A stretch of DNA of 64,000 nt. Origin: Brevibacillus centrosporus (GTDB taxonomy: Bacteria; Bacillota; Bacilli; Brevibacillales; Brevibacillaceae). Positions 16,914 through 25,778 of the stretch are shown here, in pieces. The DNA lies in assembly GCF_003710815.1 (NCBI RefSeq), contig NZ_RHHP01000013.1:62001-126000 (forward strand), in the 5' to 3' direction. The notes below the pieces were generated by a model, which ran no database searches, was not told where the DNA came from, and saw nothing but the letters and a program-made list of their open reading frames with translations. Both the position numbers and the translations under genes were made by a program. Every line of letters starts with the position of its first letter. The first letter of the stretch is position 1.

Positions 16914-17891
16914 TCACTCATTATAACAAGGATCTGTCGATTCTCCCATCGTTTTTCGCACCCGTTTGACCGGTACATCCATGAAGTCCGCAGCCAATAC
17001 AGTACTCGGATGGATGGCTTGTGCTTCTGCCAAGAGATCCTCCATGGTGAAATCGCCCTCCTCATCCTCATAGCGCGGACTGAAGTGGGTCAGACAAAGC
17101 TGGTTCACAGAAGCTTGCCTCGCGAGCTCAGCAGCTTCCTGCGCCGTCGAATGGCCGCTGCGTACTGCCAGCTCCTTGTCCCGCTGTGCATACGTCGCCT
17201 CGTGCACCAGCAAATCCGCGCCTTCTGCCAGCTCCCGTACCGCTGTACAAGGCTCGGTATCACCGCTAAACACAATCTTTCGCCCTGGCTGCGGCTCTCC
17301 TACAAAATCCTTTCCAGCCAAAATGGTGCCATCCGCAAGCGTCACTTCCTCTCCTCGCTTCAGAGCACCATACAACGGCCCAAATGGCACACCTGCCTCT
17401 TTGGCTCGCTCGACCTGGAACGCGCCCGGTTTGTCCTTTTCTTGGATGGCATACGCAAATGAAGGAACGCGATGCTTGGCCAAACGGCACGTGACGATGA
17501 CCTCCTCATCCTCGTAAACCACGCCATCCCTCACAATCTTGAGCTCCAGCGGGTATTGCAGATGAACCGGACTTGTGTCCATCACCGCACGAAAATAACG
17601 ATCCAGTCCCGGCGGACCGTATAGCTCCAAAGGGGCGGCTTCGCCATTTCGCAGCGACCGGCTCGCCAACAGCCCGATCAAACCGTACAAATGATCTCCG
17701 TGCAAATGCGTAATAAAAATTTTATCCAGCTGACTGATTTTCATAGGGGATCGGAGGAGCTGATGCTGGGTCCCTTCTCCGCAGTCGAATAGCCACCACT
17801 TGCCCGCTTGCAAAAAACGAAGCCCAATACCACTGACATTGCGGCGTGTGGTAGGTGCGCCCGAACCTGTTCCCAAAAATGTTACGATCAC
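16914..17891 (-). CDS. rnz: Ribonuclease Z
   Basis: 325 residues, a full-length metallo-beta-lactamase-fold tRNA 3' processing endonuclease. It contains the zinc motif THLHGDH (61-67), the N-terminal FLGTGSGAPTTRRNVSG characteristic of RNase Z, and later FSGDTEP, VHEATY, SGHST and LTHFSPRY segments that supply the remaining metal ligands. It removes 3' trailers from tRNA precursors that lack an encoded CCA. GTG start with GGAG upstream. Divergent from the ABC importer operon. Confidence 0.95.
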   Translation of the reverse strand: MIVTFLGTGSGAPTTRRNVSGIGLRFLQAGKWWLFDCGEGTQHQLLRSPMKISQLDKIFITHLHGDHLYGLIGLLASRSLRNGEAAPLELYGPPGLDRYFRAVMDTSPVHLQYPLELKIVRDGVVYEDEEVIVTCRLAKHRVPSFAYAIQEKDKPGAFQVERAKEAGVPFGPLYGALKRGEEVTLADGTILAGKDFVGEPQPGRKIVFSGDTEPCTAVRELAEGADLLVHEATYAQRDKELAVRSGHSTAQEAAELARQASVNQLCLTHFSPRYEDEEGDFTMEDLLAEAQAIHPSTVLAADFMDVPVKRVRKTMGESTDPCYNE

Positions 17892-18031
17892 GTCCTGTGC
17901 ATCTCCTTTTTGGCTCTACTTCCACTCCTGCCTCTTGGGCGTGCCTGTCAGTCTCTATGGGCATTCACCCTTTTTTCCATGGGCGCATACGCTACATCAA
18001 ACAACAGCCTAGCAAGGAGGGACTCCTGATA

Positions 18032-19024
18032 ATGAAACGACTCATCTCTATGGGTCTTGCCGCCGGCCTGGCCGTCATGGCTCTATTGGCCGGATGCTCG
18101 AGTGCCCCGGAAAAAATACGGATTGGCGAAGTGACGCGTTCGCTCTTTTACGCGCCTCAGTACGTCGCCATCGAAAAAGGATTTTTCAAAGAGGAAGGAC
18201 TCGACGTCGAGCTGTCTACGATTCCTGGCGGGGACAAAGTCATGTCTGCACTTCTCTCTGGCGGAATCGAAGTCGCACTCGTGGGATCTGAAACCAGCAT
18301 CTACGTAGCCCAGCAGGGCGCTGCAGATCCGGTTGTGAATTTCGCCCAGCTCACACAGACAGACGGCACTTTCCTCGTCGCTCGCAACAAAGTGGACAAT
18401 TTCTCCTTTGACCAGTTGAAAGGGAAAGTCTTCCTGGGTCAACGCAAAGGCGGCATGCCGCAAATGGTTGGCGAGTACGTGCTCAAGCAGCACAATATCA
18501 ATCCACAGAGCGACCTTGAGCTCATCCAAAACATTGAATTCAAAAATATAGCTGCCTCTTTCGCTTCCGGGACTGGCGAGTATGTACAGCTGTTTGAGCC
18601 AGAAGCCTCCCGCTTTGAACAAGAAGGGATCGGTCACGTCGTCGCTTCGTTCGGAAAAGAAAGCGGGACGGTTCCGTACACAGTCTTCATGACGAAGCAA
18701 AGCTATATCGACAGCAATTCCGCTACTATCCAAAAGTTTACCAATGCCGTCTACAAAGGGCAACAATGGGTTGCCAGCCACACACCTCAGGAAACGGCTG
18801 CCGTGATCGCCAAATACTTTGACACCATCCAGCCCGATATTCTGGAGAGCGCCGTCAAACGTTACCTGGAGCAGGGCTCCTACGCCACAGACCCCATCCT
18901 GGATGAAGCAGAGTGGAACCAGCTCCAGGACATCATGGACAAAGCAGGAGAACTAAAGCAGCGCGCGGATTACACCAAACTGGTCAACACCACCTTTGCC
19001 AAAGCTGCTAAAGAAGGGAAGTAG
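18032..19024 (+). CDS. ABC transporter substrate-binding lipoprotein (NMT1/TauA type)
   Basis: 330 residues. The start has a signal peptide ending in the lipobox LLAGC (Cys22), so the protein is lipid-anchored outside the membrane. The mature part begins KIRIGEVTRSLFYAPQYVAI and contains EKGFFKEEGLDVEL, typical of the NMT1/ThiY/SsuA family that binds small organic molecules such as aliphatic sulfonates, thiamine precursors or pyrimidines. ATG chosen with AAGGAGG upstream. First gene of a three-gene importer. No thiamine (THI-box) or other riboswitch is visible upstream, which argues against a thiamine precursor. Substrate unknown. Confidence 0.88.
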   Translation: MKRLISMGLAAGLAVMALLAGCSSAPEKIRIGEVTRSLFYAPQYVAIEKGFFKEEGLDVELSTIPGGDKVMSALLSGGIEVALVGSETSIYVAQQGAADPVVNFAQLTQTDGTFLVARNKVDNFSFDQLKGKVFLGQRKGGMPQMVGEYVLKQHNINPQSDLELIQNIEFKNIAASFASGTGEYVQLFEPEASRFEQEGIGHVVASFGKESGTVPYTVFMTKQSYIDSNSATIQKFTNAVYKGQQWVASHTPQETAAVIAKYFDTIQPDILESAVKRYLEQGSYATDPILDEAEWNQLQDIMDKAGELKQRADYTKLVNTTFAKAAKEGK

Positions 19025-19030
19025 GCGAGG

Positions 19031-19834
19031 ATGAACCAGACTCCTTCAACGCCGGCCAAAATAGAACTCGGCCACGTGACCCATCTCTACCTATCCGCTA
19101 CCCGGGCATTCATGGCGGTCAGGGATATCAACCTGCGCGTGGAGGAAGGCGAGTTCATCTGCTTGGTTGGCCCGAGCGGCTGTGGAAAGACGACATTGCT
19201 TTCCATCATGGCCGGACTGGAGCGGCCTACGGCAGGAAAGGTCCTGATCGACGGAAATCCGGTTTCAGGCACCTCCCGGCAGGTCGGCTACATGCTCCAG
19301 CAGGATTACCTTTTCAACTGGCGCAGCATCGAAGACAATGTCTTTCTCGGACTGGATATTCAAGGGCTGCGGACCAAAGAAAACGAAGCATACGCCCTCC
19401 ATTTGCTCGAGGAGATGGAGCTGATCGACGTACGTAAATCGTCTCCGATGCAGCTGTCTGGCGGGATGAGACAGCGGGTTGCTCTCGTGCGTACGCTGGC
19501 CTGTCAGCCAGACGTCCTGCTCCTGGATGAACCCTTCTCTGCCCTGGATTATCAAACCAAGCTCAAGCTCGAGGACCTGATATTCACAACTCTTCGCAGG
19601 CACAAAAAGACCGCCGTACTCGTCACACACGACCTCTCCGAATCTATCGCGATGGGTGACCGGGTTTATGTCCTCTCCCGCAATCCAGGCCGGATCAACA
19701 GCGAGGTCCATATACCCGCGCACATCCGCAATGCAATCCCGTTTGACGCACGAAATCAGGACGGATTCCAGGATCTGTTCCACCATGTCTGGAAAGAGAT
19801 GGAGGTGGTTTCTGATGCAGCAAAAGGACATTGA
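19031..19834 (+). CDS. ABC transporter ATP-binding protein (NitT/TauT type)
   Basis: 267 residues with Walker A GPSGCGKTT, Q-loop region GYMLQQDYLF, signature LSGGMRQRV and Walker B LLLDEPFSALD followed by the switch histidine in LVTHDLSE. It energises the importer formed with the lipoprotein before it (gap of six bases) and the permease after it (20-base overlap). The sequence type fits nitrate/sulfonate/taurine-class ATPases. Confidence 0.94.
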   Translation: MNQTPSTPAKIELGHVTHLYLSATRAFMAVRDINLRVEEGEFICLVGPSGCGKTTLLSIMAGLERPTAGKVLIDGNPVSGTSRQVGYMLQQDYLFNWRSIEDNVFLGLDIQGLRTKENEAYALHLLEEMELIDVRKSSPMQLSGGMRQRVALVRTLACQPDVLLLDEPFSALDYQTKLKLEDLIFTTLRRHKKTAVLVTHDLSESIAMGDRVYVLSRNPGRINSEVHIPAHIRNAIPFDARNQDGFQDLFHHVWKEMEVVSDAAKGH

Positions 19835-20621
19835 ATCCGCCCATCGAAAGTTCTTAAAGCAAGAAGCCCGCTCACGATCCTGGGTGCTTTCCACACAGCT
19901 TCTGCTGTTCATCGCTTTCATCGGATTATGGGAGCTGCTCGCACGGACGAATACGATCAACTCGCTCATTTTCAGCTACCCATCCAAAGTCGTGACAGAA
20001 TTCTGGTCGAGACTCATGGATGGCAGCCTTCTCCCCCACGTAGGCATGACGGTCTGGGAGACGATCGTAGGCTTTCTGCTCGGCACTCTGCTCGGGACCT
20101 TGATCGCCGCCGTTATTTGGTGGTCGCCTTTCCTCTCCCGCGTACTGGAGCCGTACCTCGTCATCGCCAATAGCATGCCAAAGGTTGCGCTGGGCCCGGT
20201 TTTTATTGTCAGCTTCGGGCCGGGACTGTTCTCTGTGATTGCCATGGGCTGCGCAATCTCCGTGATCATTACCACCATCAACATCTACACCAGCTTCAAA
20301 GAAGTGAATCCGAATTATGTGAAAGTCGTGCAAACCTTGGGTGGGAGCAAGCGGCAAATTTTCTCGATGGTTATCCTCCCCTCCACCATCCCTACGATCC
20401 TCGCTACACTGAAGGTAAACGTCGGCCTCTCTTGGGTAGGGGTCATCGTGGGAGAATTCCTCGTCTCTCAGCAGGGGCTGGGATACCTGATCATTTACGG
20501 CTTCCAAGTCTTTAATTTCACCCTGGTCATGATGAGCCTCGCCATCATTGCAGTCGTCGCAACCTTGATGTACCAAGGCGTCGCGTACCTGGAAAGGCGG
20601 CTCACCAGCCAGTTTAAATAG
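19815..20621 (+). CDS. ABC transporter permease (NitT/TauT type)
   Basis: 268 residues with about six membrane spans and the EAA-type loop that contacts the ATPase (VKVVQTLGGSKRQIFSMVIL). The ATG of MQQKDIESAHRK has GAGGTGG six bases upstream. It overlaps the ATPase gene by 20 bases, giving translational coupling. Closed by a hairpin terminator. Confidence 0.92.
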   Translation: MQQKDIESAHRKFLKQEARSRSWVLSTQLLLFIAFIGLWELLARTNTINSLIFSYPSKVVTEFWSRLMDGSLLPHVGMTVWETIVGFLLGTLLGTLIAAVIWWSPFLSRVLEPYLVIANSMPKVALGPVFIVSFGPGLFSVIAMGCAISVIITTINIYTSFKEVNPNYVKVVQTLGGSKRQIFSMVILPSTIPTILATLKVNVGLSWVGVIVGEFLVSQQGLGYLIIYGFQVFNFTLVMMSLAIIAVVATLMYQGVAYLERRLTSQFK

Positions 20622-20635
20622 ATGGCAACACCAAA

Positions 20636-20679
20636 CAGCGGCGCTGGTTCTTCCGGGATGAGAGCCAGCCCGCTTTTTT
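20636..20679 (+). terminator. Terminator of the ABC importer operon
   Basis: Stem AGCG-GCTGG-TCT / AGA-CCAGC-CGCT followed by TTTTTTCTT, 15 bases after the permease stop. Confidence 0.75.
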
Positions 20680-20746
20680 CTTATTCCAGTACGATTGGCA
20701 AACGTTTCTCCTGCATCTAACACACCTGCATCCCGAAAACAAAAAA

Positions 20747-20772
20747 CGCCCGGACACATGGCGCGGGCGTTC
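20747..20772 (-). terminator. Terminator of the TPR gene
   Basis: On the minus strand, stem ACGCCCG / CGGGCGT followed by TTTTTTG, 14 bases past the stop at 20786. Confidence 0.8.
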
Positions 20773-20785
20773 TGATTGCTTTTTG

Positions 20786-21745
20786 CTATTTCCAGATTTT
20801 CCACCAGCTTTTTTTGGTGCCGGCATCAGCAGGTTGGCTTTGTGCCACTTTTGCTGCCGCCGCTGCTTCCACTTCCTGGGCGCCAGGTACGCGCAAGAGG
20901 AAATGATCGACCATTGGCTTGTAGTTGTCTGCCAGCTTCTCCTGCATGTTGCGGAGAATGGCGATAGCCTTTTCCTTCTGGTCCGTTGCAATGAGCGCAT
21001 TGGCATAGTTGAATCCAGCATACGGGAACGGGAAATCCGGAGTCCAAAACTTTTCGCAAATCTGGATCAGCTGATAGACGTAGCCAGCTTGTCCGAGCTC
21101 ACCGGTCACAGTCATTACGACTTCAAATCGATCCTTGGCACCTTCAATGGCCAGCGTATACCAATGCATGGCTTTCAAAAGGTTCTCTTCGGTCAATGCC
21201 AATCTCGCCAGGTGCAACTGTGGACGCCAGGCGCCTTCTTTGCCAGATAGCGTCTCGAGCTGCTGTCTCAGCTCTTCTTTTCGGCCCGATTGCAGGAAGC
21301 TTTCCACATACATATTCAAGCCGTTTTCCTGATTCGGGTCTTTATGCAGACCTGTATTCAGCGTTTCAAACGCTTTGGCTTCATCGCCTTCATAGGCATA
21401 GATTTTTGCCAGGTTCGTACAAGCTGTGCCGGACGAAGGAAAGCGCTCGAGGCAATCACTCAAGATCGCTTTTGCCCGATCAAACTCCCTCGCCTGCATA
21501 TGGACGACTGCACGAAAAATGAGCGCAGACTCAATCGGACCGTACAATTCCAAAAGTCGGTTGGCCGCAACGGCTGCCTGCTCATGAAATTGCTCCTTCA
21601 CCAATTCCATCGCAAAATCGCGAAGCTTTTCTTTATTGTCCCAGTACATGTCCAAGTTATGGGGGATCACTTTTTTCTGGTAGTCCTCTCGGGACATATC
21701 GATGGTTTGACCAAACTCATTGGTAAACGACACAAATTCAGACAT
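20786..21745 (-). CDS. Tetratricopeptide-repeat protein
   Basis: 319 residues, almost entirely helical, with repeated pairs of helices such as ALIFRAVVHMQAREFDRAKA, ACTNLAKIYAYEGDEAKAFE and QLHLARLALTEENLLKAMHW that fit TPR spacing. The N-terminal 50 residues contain a separate motif (FVSFTNEFGQTIDMSREDYQ), and an alanine-rich linker near the C-terminus leads to a basic, tryptophan-rich end (KKSWWKIWK), possibly a membrane-surface anchor. A scaffold role is likely; partners unknown. ATG start; terminator immediately downstream. Confidence 0.8.
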   Translation of the reverse strand: MSEFVSFTNEFGQTIDMSREDYQKKVIPHNLDMYWDNKEKLRDFAMELVKEQFHEQAAVAANRLLELYGPIESALIFRAVVHMQAREFDRAKAILSDCLERFPSSGTACTNLAKIYAYEGDEAKAFETLNTGLHKDPNQENGLNMYVESFLQSGRKEELRQQLETLSGKEGAWRPQLHLARLALTEENLLKAMHWYTLAIEGAKDRFEVVMTVTGELGQAGYVYQLIQICEKFWTPDFPFPYAGFNYANALIATDQKEKAIAILRNMQEKLADNYKPMVDHFLLRVPGAQEVEAAAAAKVAQSQPADAGTKKSWWKIWK

Positions 21746-21804
21746 GTAACGGCCTCGCTTTCATTTCCTCTGCAATTGTTTCAAGAAGCTGTCGCTCCCT
21801 GGTT

Positions 21805-22179
21805 TTAAATCCAAGCCTTCATATTTACTTTACGAATAAAATCCTCTACTGATTCCTTTACAGGTTCGTCATTTGCCTCTTCTTCATCCTGCAAGCCCAC
21901 CAGTTGACGGAAAAGGGCCTCGTTGCGCGTAGCCAGAGCAAAGTCGAGCAGCGCTTCTCGTGAGATCCTCTCTGCCTCTTCTTCAAGCAGCTTCGCCTCG
22001 AGGGCGATGTCCTCTTCAACAACGGGGTACTGCTTATCTATTTTTGGTATGCGAACCACCCAAGCAAACGCACTGTCAGGATTCCGGTCGCGTGCGATCA
22101 AGTAACCGTATTCGCCCAATGGCAAGCCTTGCTCAAAGGAGTCGGCAACAATGACGACGCGTTGTCCTAGCTTGAACAT
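21805..22179 (-). CDS. Conserved hypothetical protein with IDEAL-like segment
   Basis: 124 residues from the ATG of MFKLGQRVVIVAD, with GGGAG nine bases upstream; the frame is open further upstream but without a good site. The N-terminal half looks like a small beta barrel (EYGYLIARDR, AFAWVVRIPK). A charged helix is followed by LLDFALATRNEALFRQLVGL, which resembles the short IDEAL motif of Bacillus proteins. An acidic linker and a C-terminal helix follow. Function unknown; the family suggestion is weak. Confidence 0.65.
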   Translation of the reverse strand: MFKLGQRVVIVADSFEQGLPLGEYGYLIARDRNPDSAFAWVVRIPKIDKQYPVVEEDIALEAKLLEEEAERISREALLDFALATRNEALFRQLVGLQDEEEANDEPVKESVEDFIRKVNMKAWI

Positions 22180-22357
22180 GAGCGTCAACTCCCTAAAAAG
22201 ATTAATTCTAATCATACTAAATTGTATGTGTTCTTGGGAAGAGCAAACCGGCAGGATGGGCATTTGCATAAAAAGTTTGTTGCCGTGCCAAAAATACGGT
22301 AAACTTCTATTAGCAAACATTTTCCTGTAAAAAGTACGCTTAACGAGGTGCCGAAGC

Positions 22358-22801
22358 ATGTCACAAATGTCTACAGGGTTTTCCCTGTTTATCGTCGGCT
22401 GGTCCGTTCTTCTCGTGGGTTTAATGGGGATCGGCGGCTATTTCATGTTCCGCAAATTTTTAAAATCAATGCCGAAAAAAGACGGCAAATCCGATCTGGA
22501 CTGGCAAGACTATTACATCGATCAGACTCGCTCTCTCTGGACAGAGGATGGACTCACCCTGCTCAACGAACTAGTCGATCCTGTCCCTCAGTTATTCCGT
22601 GACGTGGCTAGACGCACGATCGCGGGAAAAATCGGCCAGCTCGCTTTGGAGGAAAAAGCTTCTTCTATCAACATCGACCTGATTGTCAAAGGTTATATCC
22701 TAGCAACGCCAAAACGAGACCATAAATTTCTGATCTTGCACTTGAAGGACAAGCAGATCGACTACAAGCGCTATGAACATTACCTGAACGTCGAGAGCTG
22801 A
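22358..22801 (+). CDS. DUF2621 family membrane-anchored protein
   Basis: 147 residues: one N-terminal membrane span (FSLFIVGWSVLLVGLMGIGG) then a cytoplasmic domain. The domain contains SLWTEDGLTLLNELVDPVPQ and LFRDVARRTIAGKIGQLAL, the conserved core I associate with the DUF2621 family of Bacilli. Role unknown. Divergent from the 22179 gene with a 178-base gap, and followed by a small His-rich membrane protein on the same strand. Confidence 0.72.
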   Translation: MSQMSTGFSLFIVGWSVLLVGLMGIGGYFMFRKFLKSMPKKDGKSDLDWQDYYIDQTRSLWTEDGLTLLNELVDPVPQLFRDVARRTIAGKIGQLALEEKASSINIDLIVKGYILATPKRDHKFLILHLKDKQIDYKRYEHYLNVES

Positions 22802-22870
22802 TCGTTTTTGAAACCACTCACCCACTCATCCGTATTACATGGTAGATTCATCGCCAAGGAGAAGATGCGG

Positions 22871-23116
22871 ATGACAGTCATTCTTACAATATTGGGTATC
22901 GGGCTGGTGCTTTTCATTATCGCTGCCGTTATTGTCGTAGTTCTACTGAAAAAAGGGGCAAGCTTCCTCTGGAACATGGGTGGGAGACACTACCGGCACT
23001 ACAGCAGCAGTGATTACAAGCGCCGCGGCCCATTTTGGTCACATGGACATAAATCATATGGGCATCATCATTACCGCAGAAAGCATAGCAGTCACAGTGG
23101 ATTTTTCAGCAGCTGA
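22871..23116 (+). CDS. Small membrane protein with His/Ser/Tyr-rich tail
   Basis: 81 residues from the second of two close ATGs, which has AAGGAG at good spacing. An N-terminal span (ILTILGIGLVLFIIAAVIVV) is followed by a tail crowded with His, Tyr, Ser, Arg and Lys (HGHKSYGHHHYRRKHSSHS). No family recognised. The tail could bind metal or polyphosphate, or coat a surface; that is speculation. It lies 70 bases after the DUF2621 gene and ends in a terminator. Confidence 0.6.
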   Translation: MTVILTILGIGLVLFIIAAVIVVVLLKKGASFLWNMGGRHYRHYSSSDYKRRGPFWSHGHKSYGHHHYRRKHSSHSGFFSS

Positions 23117-23119
23117 TCT

Positions 23120-23169
23120 AAGAAGGCTGTCCTTTGAAGAGTGAAATCTCTTTGAGGGGCAGCTTTTTT
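23120..23169 (+). terminator. Terminator after the His-rich protein
   Basis: A long imperfect stem (AAGGCTGTCC...GAAGAG with CTCTT...GGGGCAGCTT) ends in TTTTTT. The next 170 bases up to the DUF2935 gene hold nothing else I can name. Confidence 0.7.
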
Positions 23170-23343
23170 CATGCTCCACATAAAATTGGGCTACCTCATG
23201 CCAAAATATTAAGTTATTGCCTATTCATCGAGATGGGTAAACACATAGAAATACAGAGTATCCCGCGTGGAAGAAGCGTCATCCAAAATAAACATCCAAT
23301 AATTCTTAAACGAGCTTTGGATAAAATACAATAGGAGGTATGT

Positions 23344-24135
23344 ATGGCTGACCAATTTGTCGTGAGGTCTTTAGAAGAGATACGTTTCTGGTCGCGAATC
23401 ATGAAAGAGCATTCTCTCTTTCTGAAATTAGGATTTAATTGCGACGATACACAATTGATAAACGAGGCTGATCGGTTTTACAGGGTCTTTGAGGATATTG
23501 AAAACCGCTCCCATTCCTACTCCGCTGATTCTGATCCACAAACGATCTACGAATTTAACAATATCGTTCATCAGGCAGTATGCCATATTTGGGCCTTTAA
23601 ACGAAAGGTACTCGGCCTCATCCTTCACTGCAAAATACTGGGCAATAATTTTCCGTTGCTTGTCGATCATGTAAGCAGGGAAGCGAACTATTTCATGAAA
23701 CGTCTGGAGCAGCTCAATACAGGAACGCTTGACGCTTTGCCAGACGCCGTTATTAATGAAAACGTGTTCTTCCTGCGAATCATGGCCGATCATGCTAAGT
23801 TTATTAACCATCTCCTTGACCCCTCGGAAAGAAAGCTGGTAGAGCAGGCACGAGATTTCAGTCATGACTTTGACCAGCTGCTGTTCCAAGCCATAGATCT
23901 CGACTCAATGCGACCTCAATCCCAAACTCAGCCACTCCTCGACCAGTTTGTTGATCAAAACCGCGTTTCTGTTCGCCAGCTACGCGATTTCAAGAAGACT
24001 GCCCACGAATTAATCGAGGCATGCAGAATCAAAAGCATCATCCCTCCTCTATTGGCTGACCACGTGTTCCGTGAAGCATCCCATTTCTTAGAGATACTAG
24101 ATTCGTTCGATCATGCTTTAACAAAGGCTCGTTAG
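23344..24135 (+). CDS. DUF2935 family protein, internally duplicated
   Basis: 263 residues, all-helical, two copies of a domain of about 125 residues. Copy one has EEIRFWSRIMKEHSLFLKLG and later LLVDHVSREANYFMKRL; copy two has ENVFFLRIMADHAKFINHLL and later LLADHVFREASHFLEIL. The repeated H-x-x-F and DHV-REA-F residues are the family signature and could form a metal centre of a ferritin-like bundle; this is not proven. The ATG has AGGAGG seven bases upstream. Stand-alone gene. Confidence 0.83.
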   Translation: MADQFVVRSLEEIRFWSRIMKEHSLFLKLGFNCDDTQLINEADRFYRVFEDIENRSHSYSADSDPQTIYEFNNIVHQAVCHIWAFKRKVLGLILHCKILGNNFPLLVDHVSREANYFMKRLEQLNTGTLDALPDAVINENVFFLRIMADHAKFINHLLDPSERKLVEQARDFSHDFDQLLFQAIDLDSMRPQSQTQPLLDQFVDQNRVSVRQLRDFKKTAHELIEACRIKSIIPPLLADHVFREASHFLEILDSFDHALTKAR

Positions 24136-24242
24136 CAAAGATCGGACGCACATGCTAACCCACAAGTAAGCACTCCCGCACATTTTCAATCGAAATCGAG
24201 CCTGCACGGGATCATAAAAACGAGTTCGACGGGGAAACGAAT

Positions 24243-24280
24243 AAAAGCCGATGCTCCTTATTTTAGGAGATCGGCTTTTT
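24243..24280. terminator. Terminator overlapping the end of the DUF502 gene
   Basis: Stem AAAAGCCGAT-CTCC / GGAG-ATCGGCTTTT. One arm encodes the last codons (KKPIS) of the gene ending at 24263, so the stop codon lies inside the hairpin. It serves the minus strand and possibly also the plus-strand DUF2935 gene. Confidence 0.8.
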
Positions 24281-24835
24281 CGCTGCATTCTCTGCCTTTC
24301 CTGAAACCCCGCCCGACACGAGAAACGCCATCGCTTCCGAGCTTTCTACATCGAGCGGCTGAACCTGCTCGCTCGGAAACAGCAAAAGATTCCCCGCAAA
24401 ATTGTACGACTGCGGCAGATAGACGGCTACATGGTCTTCCAAGCCGTATGCTTCCATGCTTTCCTTTGTGATAAAACCGATTGCTTTCGCACTGCCCTCC
24501 TTGGAGAGCGTGACCAAGACCGGCTTGTCAAAGCTTTTCTTCTCGCCCACGAATGCCCCGATCAGATCCTTGATGGATGTGTAGATCAATTTGATGAAAG
24601 GGACTTTCTCAAATACTTTGGATACGAGTGACAACACCCCTCGTGTCAGCACGTTAGATGCGAGAAAACCGATGACAGTAATACCTACGATGGTCAGAAC
24701 AAACCCCACACCAGGGATTCCCAGGCCAAGCCAGCTATCTACCGTGACAAAAATCGTATACAAAATATAGATCGTGACGGCTAGCGGAATGACGTACAGC
24801 AAGCCCTCCAGGAAATATCGAATAAAACGTCTCAT
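24263..24835 (-). CDS. DUF502 family membrane protein
   Basis: 190 residues starting MRRFIRYFLEGLLYVIPLAV, with AAGGAG eight bases upstream. Two N-terminal membrane spans are followed by a soluble beta-rich part. Motifs GVLSLVSKVFEKVPFIKLIY, TSIKDLIGAF and VAVYLPQSYNFAGNLLLFP belong to DUF502. Function unknown. Transcribed alone, divergent from the sulfurtransferase gene. Confidence 0.87.
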   Translation of the reverse strand: MRRFIRYFLEGLLYVIPLAVTIYILYTIFVTVDSWLGLGIPGVGFVLTIVGITVIGFLASNVLTRGVLSLVSKVFEKVPFIKLIYTSIKDLIGAFVGEKKSFDKPVLVTLSKEGSAKAIGFITKESMEAYGLEDHVAVYLPQSYNFAGNLLLFPSEQVQPLDVESSEAMAFLVSGGVSGKAENAAKKPIS

Positions 24836-24932
24836 GACTTGGCTCCTTCCCCACAAACTAACCAGAATATTGTACCCTATCTAGTTGCTCTTCTGCTATG
24901 ATGAAGGGAAAAAAGTGAAAGTAGGGAGATTC

Positions 24933-25778
24933 ATGCAAGCACTCGTCTCACCGCAATGGCTGCACGAGCATCTTCACGACGACCAGATCGTCATCGTAGA
25001 CTGCCGTTTCAATCTGAGCCTCGCAGAAGCAGGTTCTGAAAGCTTTGAGCAGGATCATATTCCAGGCGCTCTCTACTTCCATCTAAACCGCGATCTTTCC
25101 GGCCCGAAAGCGGAGCATGGCGGTCGCCATCCCCTGCCTGAACCTGAAACATTTGCTGCGTTCCTCTCTCAAAACGGCATTGATGAACAGACAACGGTAA
25201 TCGCCTACGACGATCAGGAAATGGCGATGGCGGGTCGCCTCTGGTGGCTCCTGCGTTATTTGGGGCACGATAAAACCGCTGTTCTCAACGGTGGCTATGC
25301 CGCTTGGAAAAACGCAGGCTATGCGGTTACGGCAGAGGTTCGCACACCGACTCCGCGCACCTTCACGCCACATGTACGCTCCGAAATGCTCGTCGATATC
25401 AGTGGCGTTCGCGAAAGAAATCCGGAAACCATCCTGCTCGACTCCCGCGCCGGTGAACGCTATCGAGGCGAAGTGGAGCCACTCGACCCGAAAGCAGGCC
25501 ATATCCCGGGCGCTCGTCATTTCTTCTACAAGGACAACCTTGGTTCGGATATGACCATGCTGCCGATTGACAAACTGCAGGAGCGAGTCGCTCCCTTTGC
25601 CGATCAGGAAGTCATCGTCTACTGCGGATCCGGTGTGACCGCATGCACGAACCTGCTCGCCCTGCATGCTGCTGGTCGCACAGATGTGAAGCTTTACGCA
25701 GGCAGCTGGAGCGATTGGAGCTCCTACGATTTGCCTGTTGCAGTCGGCCCTACTCCAGCTGACGAGATCAAAGAGTGA
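24933..25778 (+). CDS. Two-domain rhodanese sulfurtransferase (mercaptopyruvate type)
   Basis: 281 residues in two rhodanese domains; only the second carries the active-site cysteine, Cys231 in CGSGVTAC. That loop (CG-S/T-GVT) is the 3-mercaptopyruvate sulfurtransferase version rather than the CRKGVT loop of thiosulfate sulfurtransferases. Domain one keeps the fold (VIVDCRFNL, HIPGALYFHLNRDLSG) but not the cysteine. The ATG of MQALVSPQW has AGGGAG upstream. Its stop overlaps the start of the DUF817 gene. Confidence 0.9.
   Translation: MQALVSPQWLHEHLHDDQIVIVDCRFNLSLAEAGSESFEQDHIPGALYFHLNRDLSGPKAEHGGRHPLPEPETFAAFLSQNGIDEQTTVIAYDDQEMAMAGRLWWLLRYLGHDKTAVLNGGYAAWKNAGYAVTAEVRTPTPRTFTPHVRSEMLVDISGVRERNPETILLDSRAGERYRGEVEPLDPKAGHIPGARHFFYKDNLGSDMTMLPIDKLQERVAPFADQEVIVYCGSGVTACTNLLALHAAGRTDVKLYAGSWSDWSSYDLPVAVGPTPADEIKE

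Noticed and set aside
17892..18031. Possible THI-box or other riboswitch before the NMT1-type importer
   Set aside because: I looked for the conserved thiamine, S-box and purine signatures and found none; only AT-poor, unstructured DNA.
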